A DNA stretch of 10,592 nt, taken from Thermoanaerobaculia bacterium. Lineage in GTDB: Bacteria; Acidobacteriota; Thermoanaerobaculia; Multivoradales; UBA5704. The notes below the pieces were generated by a model. The model saw only the letters and a program-made list of their open reading frames with translations. It made no database searches and had not been told where the DNA came from. Made by a program: the position numbers and the translations under genes. The stretch lies in NCBI GenBank assembly GCA_030150965.1, contig JASLEW010000162.1, positions 1 through 10,592 of the forward strand, read 5' to 3'. Each line of letters begins with the position of its first letter. The stretch's first letter is position 1. Positions 1 through 8,200 of the stretch are shown here, in pieces.

Positions 1-108
1 TCCCGGGCGCACGGATCCGCACCCGGTGCCGGCGGCGGCCGCGGCACAGCCGCAGACCATGGCGACCCCGAGCAGGCGCGCAACGCTGCGCCGGCGATCA
101 ACCTCCAG
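1..108 (-). CDS. Possible start of a divergent lipoprotein or secreted protein, cut by the left edge
   Basis: On the minus strand one frame stays open from a TAA near position 190 down to position 1. From a CTG at 108-106 it reads as a positively charged start (EVDRRRS), then a hydrophobic stretch (VARLLGVAMVCGC), then Ala/Gly-rich sequence with two further Cys/Gly motifs. This resembles a lipoprotein or Sec signal peptide. A GGGAGG Shine-Dalgarno-like run lies at 121-116, seven bases before the CTG. Other in-frame starts are a TTG at 168-166 with no clear ribosome site, and an ATG at 60-58 that would cut off the basic part. Only about 36 residues are visible and CTG starts are rare, so this may be chance in GC-rich DNA. 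No function can be named. Confidence 0.22.
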   Translation of the reverse strand, partial: MEVDRRRSVARLLGVAMVCGCAAAAAGTGCGSVRPG

Positions 109-183
109 GGCTTCCCCTCCCGATCGCGGAGCGGACGCGCCGGCCCGGGCCGCACGCGCCTCCAGCAAACTTTTAGAAACGTC

Positions 184-199
184 GCGCCATTATAGGCGC
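184..199 (-). promoter_or_regulatory. Candidate minus-strand -10 box inside an inverted repeat
   Basis: Read on the minus strand, 194-189 is a perfect TATAAT. It is flanked by the arms GCGCC (184-188) and GGCGC (195-199), which form a perfect 5-6-5 inverted repeat. In 70% GC sequence a perfect -10 hexamer is notable. However, the hexamer 17 bases upstream (CGCACC) does not resemble a -35 box, and there is no extended TGn. A promoter here would drive the lipoprotein-like ORF towards the left edge. The repeat would suit repressor binding over the -10, but no known regulator family is recognisable from it. Confidence 0.3.
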
Positions 200-256
200 A
201 TTCGAGCAACCGGTGCGGGCGGCGCCGCCGCCCCGCCGCGCCCCGTTCCCTCCCAT

Positions 257-285
257 TTGACGTGGCCCGGCGCTTCGTCCACGAT
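257..285 (+). promoter_or_regulatory. Candidate sigma-70-type promoter for the efflux operon
   Basis: TTGACG at 257-262 matches five of six bases of the -35 consensus. Seventeen bases further is CACGAT (280-285), which matches only three of six -10 positions but keeps the important second A and final T. Transcription would begin near 292 and leave a leader of about 230 bases before the mdtA start. This is the best plus-strand candidate I could find upstream of the operon. The weak -10 makes it tentative. Confidence 0.25.
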
Positions 286-322
286 AGCGGCGGCGGCGTC
301 CGCCCCAGCGTAACCATCGCCG

Positions 323-363
323 GACGGCCGCCGTCTTTCCGCACGGGGACGCCCGGGGGGGCG
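323..363 (+). repeat. Two short GC hairpins in the mdtA leader
   Basis: GACGG (323-327) and CCGTC (331-335) form a perfect 5-base stem with a 3-base loop, followed by TTT. A second perfect stem pairs CGCCC (350-354) with GGGCG (359-363) around GGGG, within a run of seven G. Both are short and such stems arise easily at this GC content. The first looks slightly like a weak terminator or attenuator, but its T tract is only three long. Confidence 0.2.
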
Positions 364-510
364 CTCCCGCCGGAGCCGCAGACCTGGCCGAGGCGCCCGC
401 ACCTCGTGCCTCCGGGACGTGCACCGCGAGGCCGTCTGGGACCGTTCGAACCGCAGCAGACCCACGTGGCAGGGGCGGCAACGCAGCCATGGTCCGGCCC
501 TGAGCGAGTG

Positions 511-518
511 AAAGAGGA
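511..518 (+). promoter_or_regulatory. Ribosome binding site of mdtA
   Basis: AAAGAGGA ends seven bases before the ATG at 526. It is the reason for choosing that start over the second in-frame ATG at 538. Confidence 0.65.
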
Positions 519-525
519 CTGAATC

Positions 526-1872
526 ATGCCGGAAGAGATGCCGCAAGCGGCCGCACCCGCCGGTCCGGCCGAGCCGGAGCGGGAGACGCCTCCACCAGCG
601 ACGAAGCGCGCCCGGGGCTGGGTCTGGCTGCTGCCCGTGGTGATCCTCCTGGCGGCCTGGTTCTTCCTGTCGCACCGGGCGCCGGGGGCCGCGCAGAAGA
701 CCGGCCGGGGAGCCGGCGGCGCCGGCCAGCACGCCGTGCCGATCACCACCGCGCCGGTGACCAAGGGGGCGGTGAACGTCTACATCACCGCCCTGGGCAT
801 CGTGACGCCGGTCTACACCGTGACGGTCACCAGCCGCGTGCAGGGGCAGATCATGACTGTCAACTATCGCGAGGGGCAGATGGTGCGCAAGGGAGACCTG
901 CTGCTGACCATCGACCCGCGCCCCTACCAGGCGGCCCTCACCCAGGCGGAGGGGCAGCTGGACCACGACCAGGCGCTGCTCGACGAGGCGCGCATCGACC
1001 TCAAGCGCTACCAGGCGGCGCATGAGCGCAACGCCATCGCCGGCCAGCAGCTGGAGGACCAGGAGAAGGTGGTGCTGCAGGACGAGGGCACGGTCAAGAA
1101 CGACCACGGCCTGGTCGAGAGCGCCAAGGTGAACCTCCAGTATTGCAACATCACCTCGCCGATCGACGGCCGTGTCGGCCTGCGCCTGGTGGACCCCGGC
1201 AACATCGTCATGGCCAACAGCACGACCGGCCTGGTGGTCATCACCCAGCTGCAGCCGATCACCGTCGTCGCCAGCATCGCCGAGGACTACCTGCCGCAGA
1301 TCCAGGACCAGCTGCGCCAGGGACACACCATCCAGGTCGAGGCCTTCGACCGCACGCAGCAGCGGAAGCTCGCCACCGGGTCGCTGCTCACCCTCGACAA
1401 CGTGATCGACACCACGACCGGCACCATCAAGGTCAAGGCGGTCTTCCCCAACTCCGACGGCTCCCTCTTCCCCAGCCAGTTCGTCAACGCGCGGCTGCTG
1501 GTCAACACCGAGCAGGGCGACACCCTGGTGCCCACCGCCGCCATCCAGCGCAACGCCCAGGGCGCCTTCGTCTACGTCGTCGCCAACCAGACCGCCGCGA
1601 CGCGCCCGGTGACGGCCGGCACGGCCGAGGGCAGCGTCACCGCGGTGACCGGCGTGACGCCGGGCGAGGTGGTGGCGGTCAACGGCTTCGACAAGCTGCA
1701 GGACGGCGCCAAGGTGACCACCATGGAACGGCCCGGCGGCGGCGGGGCGGGAGGCGCGGGCGGCGGGCGCCACGGCGGGGCCGGTCAGGGGGGCCAGGCC
1801 AGCCAGGGGGGCCCCAAGGGGCAGCGGCAGGGGCACCGCCGGCGCCAGCAGGAAGGAGACAGCGGCCAGTGA
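526..1872 (+). CDS. mdtA: MdtA-type periplasmic adaptor (membrane fusion protein) of an RND efflux pump
   Basis: This 448-residue protein would join the inner-membrane RND pump to the outer-membrane channel across the periplasm. Residues 1-30 are a Pro/Glu-rich cytoplasmic start ending in basic residues. Residues 31-49 (GWVWLLPVVILLAAWFFLS) are one membrane anchor with no lipobox cysteine. The first half of the lipoyl-like domain is around 95-130 (RVQGQI, then EGQMVRKGD at 116-124). A helical hairpin of about 135-205 follows, and the second lipoyl half contains TSPIDGRVG (210-218). After it come the beta-barrel and membrane-proximal domains, to about residue 400. The body matches HlyD/MdtA adaptors strongly. 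Residues 403-448 are an added Gly-rich, then basic, tail that is probably disordered. The gene is first in the operon, and its TGA overlaps the mdtB GTG by four bases. I am confident of the family. The substrate range cannot be read from sequence. Confidence 0.95.
   Translation: MPEEMPQAAAPAGPAEPERETPPPATKRARGWVWLLPVVILLAAWFFLSHRAPGAAQKTGRGAGGAGQHAVPITTAPVTKGAVNVYITALGIVTPVYTVTVTSRVQGQIMTVNYREGQMVRKGDLLLTIDPRPYQAALTQAEGQLDHDQALLDEARIDLKRYQAAHERNAIAGQQLEDQEKVVLQDEGTVKNDHGLVESAKVNLQYCNITSPIDGRVGLRLVDPGNIVMANSTTGLVVITQLQPITVVASIAEDYLPQIQDQLRQGHTIQVEAFDRTQQRKLATGSLLTLDNVIDTTTGTIKVKAVFPNSDGSLFPSQFVNARLLVNTEQGDTLVPTAAIQRNAQGAFVYVVANQTAATRPVTAGTAEGSVTAVTGVTPGEVVAVNGFDKLQDGAKVTTMERPGGGGAGGAGGGRHGGAGQGGQASQGGPKGQRQGHRRRQQEGDSGQ
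1851..1858 (+). promoter_or_regulatory. Ribosome binding site deciding the GTG start of mdtB
   Basis: GGAAGGAG lies inside the end of mdtA, ten bases before the GTG at 1869. It supports that GTG, which overlaps the mdtA stop as GTGA. The next in-frame ATG (1923) falls within the first membrane helix and would destroy it. Confidence 0.7.
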
Positions 1873-4800
1873 GCAGTCCCTCCACCCCGTTCATCCTGCG
1901 CCCGGTCGCCACGGCGCTGCTGATGGCGGCGATCCTTCTCGCCGGCTTCGTCGGCTACACCCAGCTGCCGGTCTCGGCGCTGCCGGAGGTGGACTATCCG
2001 ACCATCCAGGTGGTGACCTTCTACCCCGGCGCCAGCCCCGACGTCATCGCCTCGGCGGTCACCGCGCCGCTCGAGCGCCAGTTCGGCCAGGTGCCCGGCC
2101 TCAACCAGATGACCTCGACCAGCTCGGACGGCAGCTCGGTCATCGTCCTGCAGTTCTCGCTCGACCTCAACATCGACGTCGCCGAGCAGGAGGTGCAGGC
2201 GTCGATCAACGCCTCCGGCAGCTTCCTGCCGGCCGACCTGCCGGCGCCGCCGGTGTACAACAAGACCAATCCGGCCGACGCGCCGATCCTCACCCTGGCG
2301 CTGACCTCGAAGCAGGTGCCGCTGCCGCAGATCGAGGACCTGGCCGACACCCGCTTCGCGCAGAAGATCGCCCAGCTCCCCGGCGTCGGCCTGGTGAGCA
2401 TCAGCGGCGGCCAGAAGCCGGCGGTGCGGGTGCAGGTGAACCCGACCGCGCTCTCGGCCTACGGCATCAACCTCGAGGACGTGCGCACCGCCATCCAGCA
2501 GACCAGCGTCAACCTGGCGAAGGGCAACTTCGACGGCCCGCAGCAGGACTACCAGATCGACGCCAACGACCAGCTGCTCACCAGCAAGTCCTTCCGCGAC
2601 GTGGTGGTCGCCTACCACAACGGCGCGCCGGTGATGCTGCCCGACGTGGCGGCGATCGTCGACAGCGTCGAGACCACCAAGCAGGCGGCGTGGATGAACA
2701 ACGTGCCGGCGGTGATCGTCAACATCCAGCGCCAGCCGGGGGCCAACATCATCCAGGTGGTGGACCGCATCAAGCGCCTGCTGCCGCAGCTCAAGAGCAA
2801 CCTGCCCGCCGCCGTCCAGGTGTCGGTGCTGACCGACCGCACCACCACCATCCGCGCCTCGGTGCGCGACGTGGAGTTCGAGCTGATGCTGACCATCGCC
2901 CTGGTGGTGATGGTGATCTTCCTCTTCCTGCGCAACGTGCGGGCGACGATCATCCCCAGCGTCGCCGTGCCGCTGTCGCTGGTCGGCACCTTCGGCGTCA
3001 TGTACCTGTGCGGCTACAGCCTCAACAACCTGACGCTGATGGCGCTCACCATCGCCACCGGCTTCGTGGTCGACGACGCCATCGTGATGATCGAGAACAT
3101 CGTGCGCTACATCGAGGAGGGCGAGTCGCCGCTCGCCGCCGCCTTGAAGGGCGCCGAGCAGATCGGCTTCACCATCGTCTCGCTCACCATCTCGCTGATC
3201 GCGGTGCTGATCCCGCTGCTGTTCATGGGCGACATCGTGGGGCGGCTGTTCCGCGAGTTCGCCATCACGCTCTCGGTCACCATCCTGGTGTCGGCCGTGG
3301 TGTCGCTGACGCTCACGCCGATGATGTGCTCGCGCCTGCTGCGCCACCGGCCGCAGGCGCAGCAGAGCCGCCTGTTCCGCGCCTCGGAAAAGGTTTTTGA
3401 AGACGTCATCGCCTTCTACGGCCGCACCCTGCAATGGGTGCTGCGCCGCCAGACGCTGACGCTGCTGGTGGCGGTGGGCACGCTGGTGCTCACCATCCTG
3501 CTCTACCTGGTGGTGCCGAAGGGGTTCTTCCCGGTGCAGGACACCGGCATCATCCAGGGCATCTCGCAGGCGGCGCAGGCGGTGTCGTTCCCGGCGATGG
3601 CGCGGCGCCAGCAGGAGCTCACCCGCATCATCCTCCAGGACCCGGCGGTCGAGAGCCTGTCGTCCTTCATCGGCGTCGACGGCACCAACACCACGCTCAA
3701 CAGCGGCCGCATCCTGATCAACCTCAAGCCGCTCGAGGAGCGCAACGCCTCGGCCTCCGACGTCATCCGCCGCCTCCAGGACAAGCTCGAGCAGGTCTCC
3801 GACATCACGCTCTACATGCAGCCGGTGCAGGACCTGACGGTCGAGGACCGGGTCAGCCGCACGCAGTTCCAGTACACCCTGGAGGACCCCAACCCGACCG
3901 AGCTCAACGACTGGAGCAACCGGCTGGTGGCCAAGCTCAAGGCGCTGCCCGAGCTGCGCGACGTGGCCACCGACCAGCAGACCTCGGGCCTCGCGGCGAC
4001 CCTGGTGATCGACCGGCTGACCGCCTCGCGCATGGGCATCTCGCCGCAGCTCATCGACCAGACGCTCTACGACGCCTTCGGCCAGCGCCAGGTCTCGACG
4101 CTCTACACCCAGCTCAACCAGTACCACGTGGTGCTCGAGACCATGCCGTCCTTCCAGCGCGACCCGGCGAAGCTCCAGGACATCTACGTGCGCTCGGCGC
4201 TCTCGCCCGCCGGCAGCGCCACCGCCACCAGCACCGGGTCCGCCGCGGCGGCCGGAGGCGGCACCGCCGGCACCGGCAGCGCTGCGGGCGGCGGCCTCAT
4301 CACCGCCACCGCCGCCGGCACCGGCGCGAGCGGCGGCCTGACCGGCCCCTCGGCCACCGCCTCGCAGGGCTCGGCGCTGCCCGGGGCGGTGAGCGCCGCG
4401 GGCGGCGCGGCGGTGCCGCTCAGCGCCTTCACCCACTTCGAGACCCGCGGCTCGCCGCTCGCCATCAACCACCAGGGGCAGTTCCCGGTGGTGACCATCT
4501 CCTTCAACCTGGCGCCCGACGCCTCGCTCGGCGAGGCCACCAAGGCGATCGAGGCGGCGCAGCGGCAGATCGGCATGCCGGCCAGCATCCAGGCGGCGTT
4601 CCAGGGCACCGCCGCGTCGTTCCGCACCTCGCTCGCCAACGAGCCGCTGCTCATCCTGGCGGCGCTGATCACCGTCTACATCGTGCTCGGCGTGCTCTAC
4701 GAGAGCTACATCCACCCGCTCACCATCCTCTCGACGCTCCCCTCGGCCGGCGTCGGCGCCTGCCTGGCGCTGCTGCTCACCGGCTCGGAGCTGTCGGTGG

Positions 4801-5204
4801 TGGCGCTCATCGGCATCATCCTGCTCATCGGCATCGTGAAGAAAAACGGCATCATGATGGTCGACTTCGCGCTCGACGCCGAGCGCAAGGAGGGCAAGAG
4901 CTCGGAGGAGGCGATCTACCAGGCCTGCCTGCTGCGCTTTCGCCCGATCATGATGACCACGATGGCGGCGCTGCTCGCCGGCCTGCCGCTCGCCCTGGGC
5001 ACCGGCATGGGCTCGGAGCTGCGGCGGCCGCTCGGTATCTCGATGGTCGGCGGCCTGCTGGTCAGCCAGGTGCTGACGCTCTACACCACGCCGGTCGTCT
5101 ACCTCTTCTTCGACCGGCTGGCGGTGCGGTTCAAGGGCGCCCACGCCAGCCACGGCGGCACCATCGCGCTGCCGGCGGAGCAGGCGCCCGCGGAGCACGC
5201 ATGA
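1869..5204 (+). CDS. mdtB: MdtB-type RND multidrug efflux pump subunit with an unusual periplasmic insertion
   Basis: This is an inner-membrane proton/drug antiporter of the HAE1 RND family, 1111 residues from the GTG. It matches E. coli MdtB closely from memory: FILRPVATALLMAAILLAG at the first helix, LPVSALPEVDYPTIQVVT after it, then TAPLERQFGQ and DVAEQEVQA. The proton-relay residues are present: D402 and D403 in GFVVDDAIV (helix 4), K992 in IVKKNGI (helix 10), and R1023 and T1030 in LRFRPIMMTT (helix 11). By analogy with AcrB these correspond to D407/D408, K940, R971 and T978. E. coli MdtB is about 1040 residues. The excess is mainly a low-complexity stretch at about residues 780-846, after IYVRSALS and before VPLSAFTHF, in the second periplasmic porter loop. 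The gene lies between mdtA and mdtC with 4-base overlaps at both ends. It probably forms a mixed trimer with MdtC. The frame is intact. Confidence 0.95.
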   Translation: MSSPSTPFILRPVATALLMAAILLAGFVGYTQLPVSALPEVDYPTIQVVTFYPGASPDVIASAVTAPLERQFGQVPGLNQMTSTSSDGSSVIVLQFSLDLNIDVAEQEVQASINASGSFLPADLPAPPVYNKTNPADAPILTLALTSKQVPLPQIEDLADTRFAQKIAQLPGVGLVSISGGQKPAVRVQVNPTALSAYGINLEDVRTAIQQTSVNLAKGNFDGPQQDYQIDANDQLLTSKSFRDVVVAYHNGAPVMLPDVAAIVDSVETTKQAAWMNNVPAVIVNIQRQPGANIIQVVDRIKRLLPQLKSNLPAAVQVSVLTDRTTTIRASVRDVEFELMLTIALVVMVIFLFLRNVRATIIPSVAVPLSLVGTFGVMYLCGYSLNNLTLMALTIATGFVVDDAIVMIENIVRYIEEGESPLAAALKGAEQIGFTIVSLTISLIAVLIPLLFMGDIVGRLFREFAITLSVTILVSAVVSLTLTPMMCSRLLRHRPQAQQSRLFRASEKVFEDVIAFYGRTLQWVLRRQTLTLLVAVGTLVLTILLYLVVPKGFFPVQDTGIIQGISQAAQAVSFPAMARRQQELTRIILQDPAVESLSSFIGVDGTNTTLNSGRILINLKPLEERNASASDVIRRLQDKLEQVSDITLYMQPVQDLTVEDRVSRTQFQYTLEDPNPTELNDWSNRLVAKLKALPELRDVATDQQTSGLAATLVIDRLTASRMGISPQLIDQTLYDAFGQRQVSTLYTQLNQYHVVLETMPSFQRDPAKLQDIYVRSALSPAGSATATSTGSAAAAGGGTAGTGSAAGGGLITATAAGTGASGGLTGPSATASQGSALPGAVSAAGGAAVPLSAFTHFETRGSPLAINHQGQFPVVTISFNLAPDASLGEATKAIEAAQRQIGMPASIQAAFQGTAASFRTSLANEPLLILAALITVYIVLGVLYESYIHPLTILSTLPSAGVGACLALLLTGSELSVVALIGIILLIGIVKKNGIMMVDFALDAERKEGKSSEEAIYQACLLRFRPIMMTTMAALLAGLPLALGTGMGSELRRPLGISMVGGLLVSQVLTLYTTPVVYLFFDRLAVRFKGAHASHGGTIALPAEQAPAEHA
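4206..4406 (+). repeat. Low-complexity Gly/Ala/Ser/Thr coding insertion in mdtB
   Basis: About 67 codons here encode almost only Gly, Ala, Ser and Thr, and the stretch stays in frame. The 12-base unit GCCGGCACCGGC occurs at 4266-4277 and again at 4314-4325. The copies are 48 bases (16 codons) apart, so the repeat is in phase. The neighbouring paralogue mdtC has only a short turn (GAGGR) at the same place, between IYVR and VVPLGAIAHF. This suggests expansion of a surface turn by repeat slippage in an otherwise conserved periplasmic domain. Confidence 0.7.
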
Positions 5205-8200
5205 ACCTTTCGGCGCCGTTCATCCACCGCCCGGTCGCCACGACGCTGCTCACCGTGGCGATCGCGCTCGCCGGCGCGGTCGCCTTCCGCTTCCTGCCGG
5301 TGTCGCCGCTGCCGCAGATCGACTTCCCCACCATCTCGGTGTCGGCGAGCCTGCCGGGGGCGAACCCGGAGGTCATGGCGTCGTCGGTCGCCACCCCCCT
5401 GGAGCGCCAGTTCGGACGCATCGCCAGCGTCACCGAGATGACCTCGTCGAGCTCGCTCGGCTCGACCAACGTGACCCTGCAGTTCGACCTCGACCGCAAC
5501 ATCGACGGCGCGGCGCGCGACGTGCAGGCGGCGATCAACGCGGCGCGCAGCTACCTGCCGGCCAACCTGCCGTCGAACCCCACCTACCGCAAGGTGAACC
5601 CGGCCGACGCGCCGATCATGATCCTCGGCCTCACCTCCTCGGTCTACGACCGCGGCGCGCTCTACGACGCCGCCTCGACCATCCTGCAGCAGCGCCTGTC
5701 GCAGCTGCCGGGCGTCGGCCAGGTCAACGTCGGCGGCAGCTCGCTGCCGTCGGTGCGCGTCGAGGTCAACCCGACGCAGCTCAACAGCTACGGCCTGGGC
5801 CTGCCCGACGTGGCGGGCATGCTCAAGGCGCAGAACGCCAACACCCCCAAGGGGCAGCTGGCCGACGGCCAGGTCACCGCCGACATCCTGGCCAACGATC
5901 AGCTGCTCAAGGCCGCCGACTACCGCCAGCTGGTCGTCGGCTACCACAACGGCGCCGCGATCAAGCTGATGGACGTGGCCGAGGTCGTGGACGGGGTGCA
6001 GAACATCCGCGCCGCCGGCTTCGTCGACGGCAAGCCCTCGGTGCTGGTCATCATCAGCCGCCAGCCGGGGGCCAACATCATCGAGACCGTGGACCGCATC
6101 CGCGACGAGCTGCCGGCGCTCAAGGCCTCGATCCCGCGGGCCATCGACCTCACCGTCGTGCTCGACCGCACCACCACCATCCGCGCCTCGGTGCACGACG
6201 TCGAGATCACGCTGCTGATCTCGGTGGCGCTGGTCATCCTGGTGGTCTTCGCCTTCCTGCGCAACCTGCGCGCCACGGTGATCCCGAGCGTCGCCGTGCC
6301 GGTGTCGCTGATCGGCACCTTCGGCGTCATGTACCTGCTCAACTACAGCCTCGACAACCTGTCGCTGATGGCGCTCACCATCTCCACCGGCTTCGTGGTG
6401 GACGACGCGATCGTGGTGATCGAGAACGTCTCCCGCTACCTGGAGCAGGGGATGGCGCCGCTCGACGCCGCGCTCAAGGGAGCGCGCGAGATCGGCTTCA
6501 CCGTGATCTCGATCAGCCTGTCGCTGATCGCGGTGTTCATCCCGGTGCTGATGATGGGCGGGATCGTCGGCCGGCTGTTCCGCGAGTTCGCGGTGACGCT
6601 GTCGGTGGCGATCCTGGTGTCGCTGGTGATCTCGCTCACCACCACGCCGATGATGTGCGCCACGCTGCTCAAGCCGCATGGCTCCGAGGGTGCCGAACGC
6701 CGCGGGCGGCTGTTCCGCGCCAGCGAGCGCCTGTTCGACGGCACCCTGCGCCTCTACGACCGCACGCTGGGCTGGGTGCTGCGCAACCAGGCGTTCACCC
6801 TCTGCCTGTTCCTGGTCACCATCGTGCTCAACGTCATGCTCATCCGCGCCGTGCCCAAGGGCTTCTTCCCGCAGCAGGACAACGGCACCATCCACGGCGG
6901 CGTCCAGGGGGCGCAGGACATCTCCTTCCAGGCGATGCAGGGGCTGACCCGCAAGTTCGTCGACCTGATCAAGGACGACCCGGCGATCGCCCACGTGATG
7001 GCCTTCACCGGCGGCGGCGGCTCGGTCAACACCGGCTCGGTCTACATCGGCCTCAAGCCGCTCGCGCAGCGCAAGCTGACCGCCGCCGAGGTGATCAACC
7101 GCCTGCGCCCGAAGCTGACCTCGCTGCCCGGGGCCACCGTCTTCCTGCAGGCCGGCCAGGACCTGCGCATCGGCGGCCGGCAGAGCAACGCCCAGTACCA
7201 GTACACCATCCAGGCCGACAACGTCCAGGACCTCATCACCTGGGGGCCGATCCTGCTGCGCGAGATGAAGCAGCTCCCCGGCTTCACCGACGTCAACACC
7301 AACCAGCAGAACAGCGGCCTGGAGGCGATGCTGGTCTACGACCGCCGGACCGCGGCGCGGCTGGGCATCACGCCGCAGACCATCGACAACACGATCTACG
7401 ACGCCTTCGGCCAGGCGCCGGTGTCGACCATGTACACGGCGCTCAACCAGTACTTCGTGGTGATGGAGGTGGCGCCGCAGTTCTGGCAGACGCCCGAGGG
7501 GCTCAACCAGATCTACGTGCGCGGCGCCGGCGGCCGGGTGGTGCCGCTCGGCGCCATCGCCCATTTCGAGCCGCGCACCGCGCCGCTCGGCATCAACCAC
7601 CAGGGGCAGTTCCCGTCGGTGACGGTGTCGTTCAACCTGGCGCCGGGCCTGGCGCTCTCCGATGCCACCCGCGCCATCAACAACATGCAGGAGCAGATCG
7701 GGCTGCCGCCGACGGTGCACGGCCTGTTCTCGGGCACGCTCCAGGCATACCAGGCGTCGCTCGCCACCGAGCCCTTCCTCATCGCCGCGGCGCTGCTCGC
7801 CGTCTACATCGTGCTCGGCATCCTCTACGAGAGCTACATCCATCCGCTCACCATCCTGTCGACGCTCCCCTCGGCCGGCGTCGGCGCGGTGCTGGCGCTG
7901 CTGGCGTTCAAGACCGATCTGTCGGTGATCGCGCTCATCGGCATCGTGCTGCTCATCGGCATCGTGAAGAAAAACGGCATCCTGATGGTGGACTTCGCCA
8001 TCAACGCCGAGCGCACCGAGGGGGCGGCGCCGCTCGACGCCATCCGCCAGGCGTGCCTGCTGCGCTTCCGGCCCATCCTGATGACGACGATGGCGGCGCT
8101 GCTCGGCGCCCTGCCGCTGGCCCTCGGCCTCGGCACCGGCTCGGAGCTGCGCAAGCCGCTCGGCATCACCATCGTCGGCGGCCTGATCGTCAGCCAGATG

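Larger units (their letters stand above)
1..525. other. Upstream region of the efflux operon, no established gene
   Basis: No reading frame here gives a convincing protein. The open frames are Arg/Pro/Ala-rich translations of GC-rich DNA. What can be seen is an AT-rich island at about 167-194 inside otherwise very GC-rich sequence, and a GCGCC/GGCGC inverted repeat at 184-199 enclosing a minus-strand TATAAT. There is also a 12-base perfect palindrome of GGC/GCC units at 218-229, a TTGACG hexamer at 257-262, and two short GC hairpins at 323-335 and 350-363. The arrangement suggests an intergenic control region between a divergent minus-strand gene and the efflux operon. I found no regulator gene and no convincing known operator. 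Confidence 0.6.

Noticed and set aside
262..522. 86-codon plus-strand ORF ending just before mdtA, considered as a leader peptide
   Set aside because: It has a GTG start with no ribosome site, Pro/Arg-rich composition, and no signal or membrane segment.
1143..1868. Extension of the mdtB reading frame about 240 codons upstream, inside mdtA
   Set aside because: The translation is His/Arg/Gly/Pro-rich noise from the out-of-frame strand of mdtA. The conserved MdtB start follows the GTG at 1869, which has a ribosome site.
3388..3402. AT-rich patch within mdtB considered as an internal promoter
   Set aside because: A TTGAAG hexamer is present, but no -10-like hexamer lies at the right distance. 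The bases encode an ordinary segment (ASEKVFEDV).
3434..5200. Long upstream extension of the mdtC frame overlapping mdtB
   Set aside because: It is open only because stop codons are rare at this GC content. It has no conserved sequence, while mdtB in the other frame matches its family throughout.
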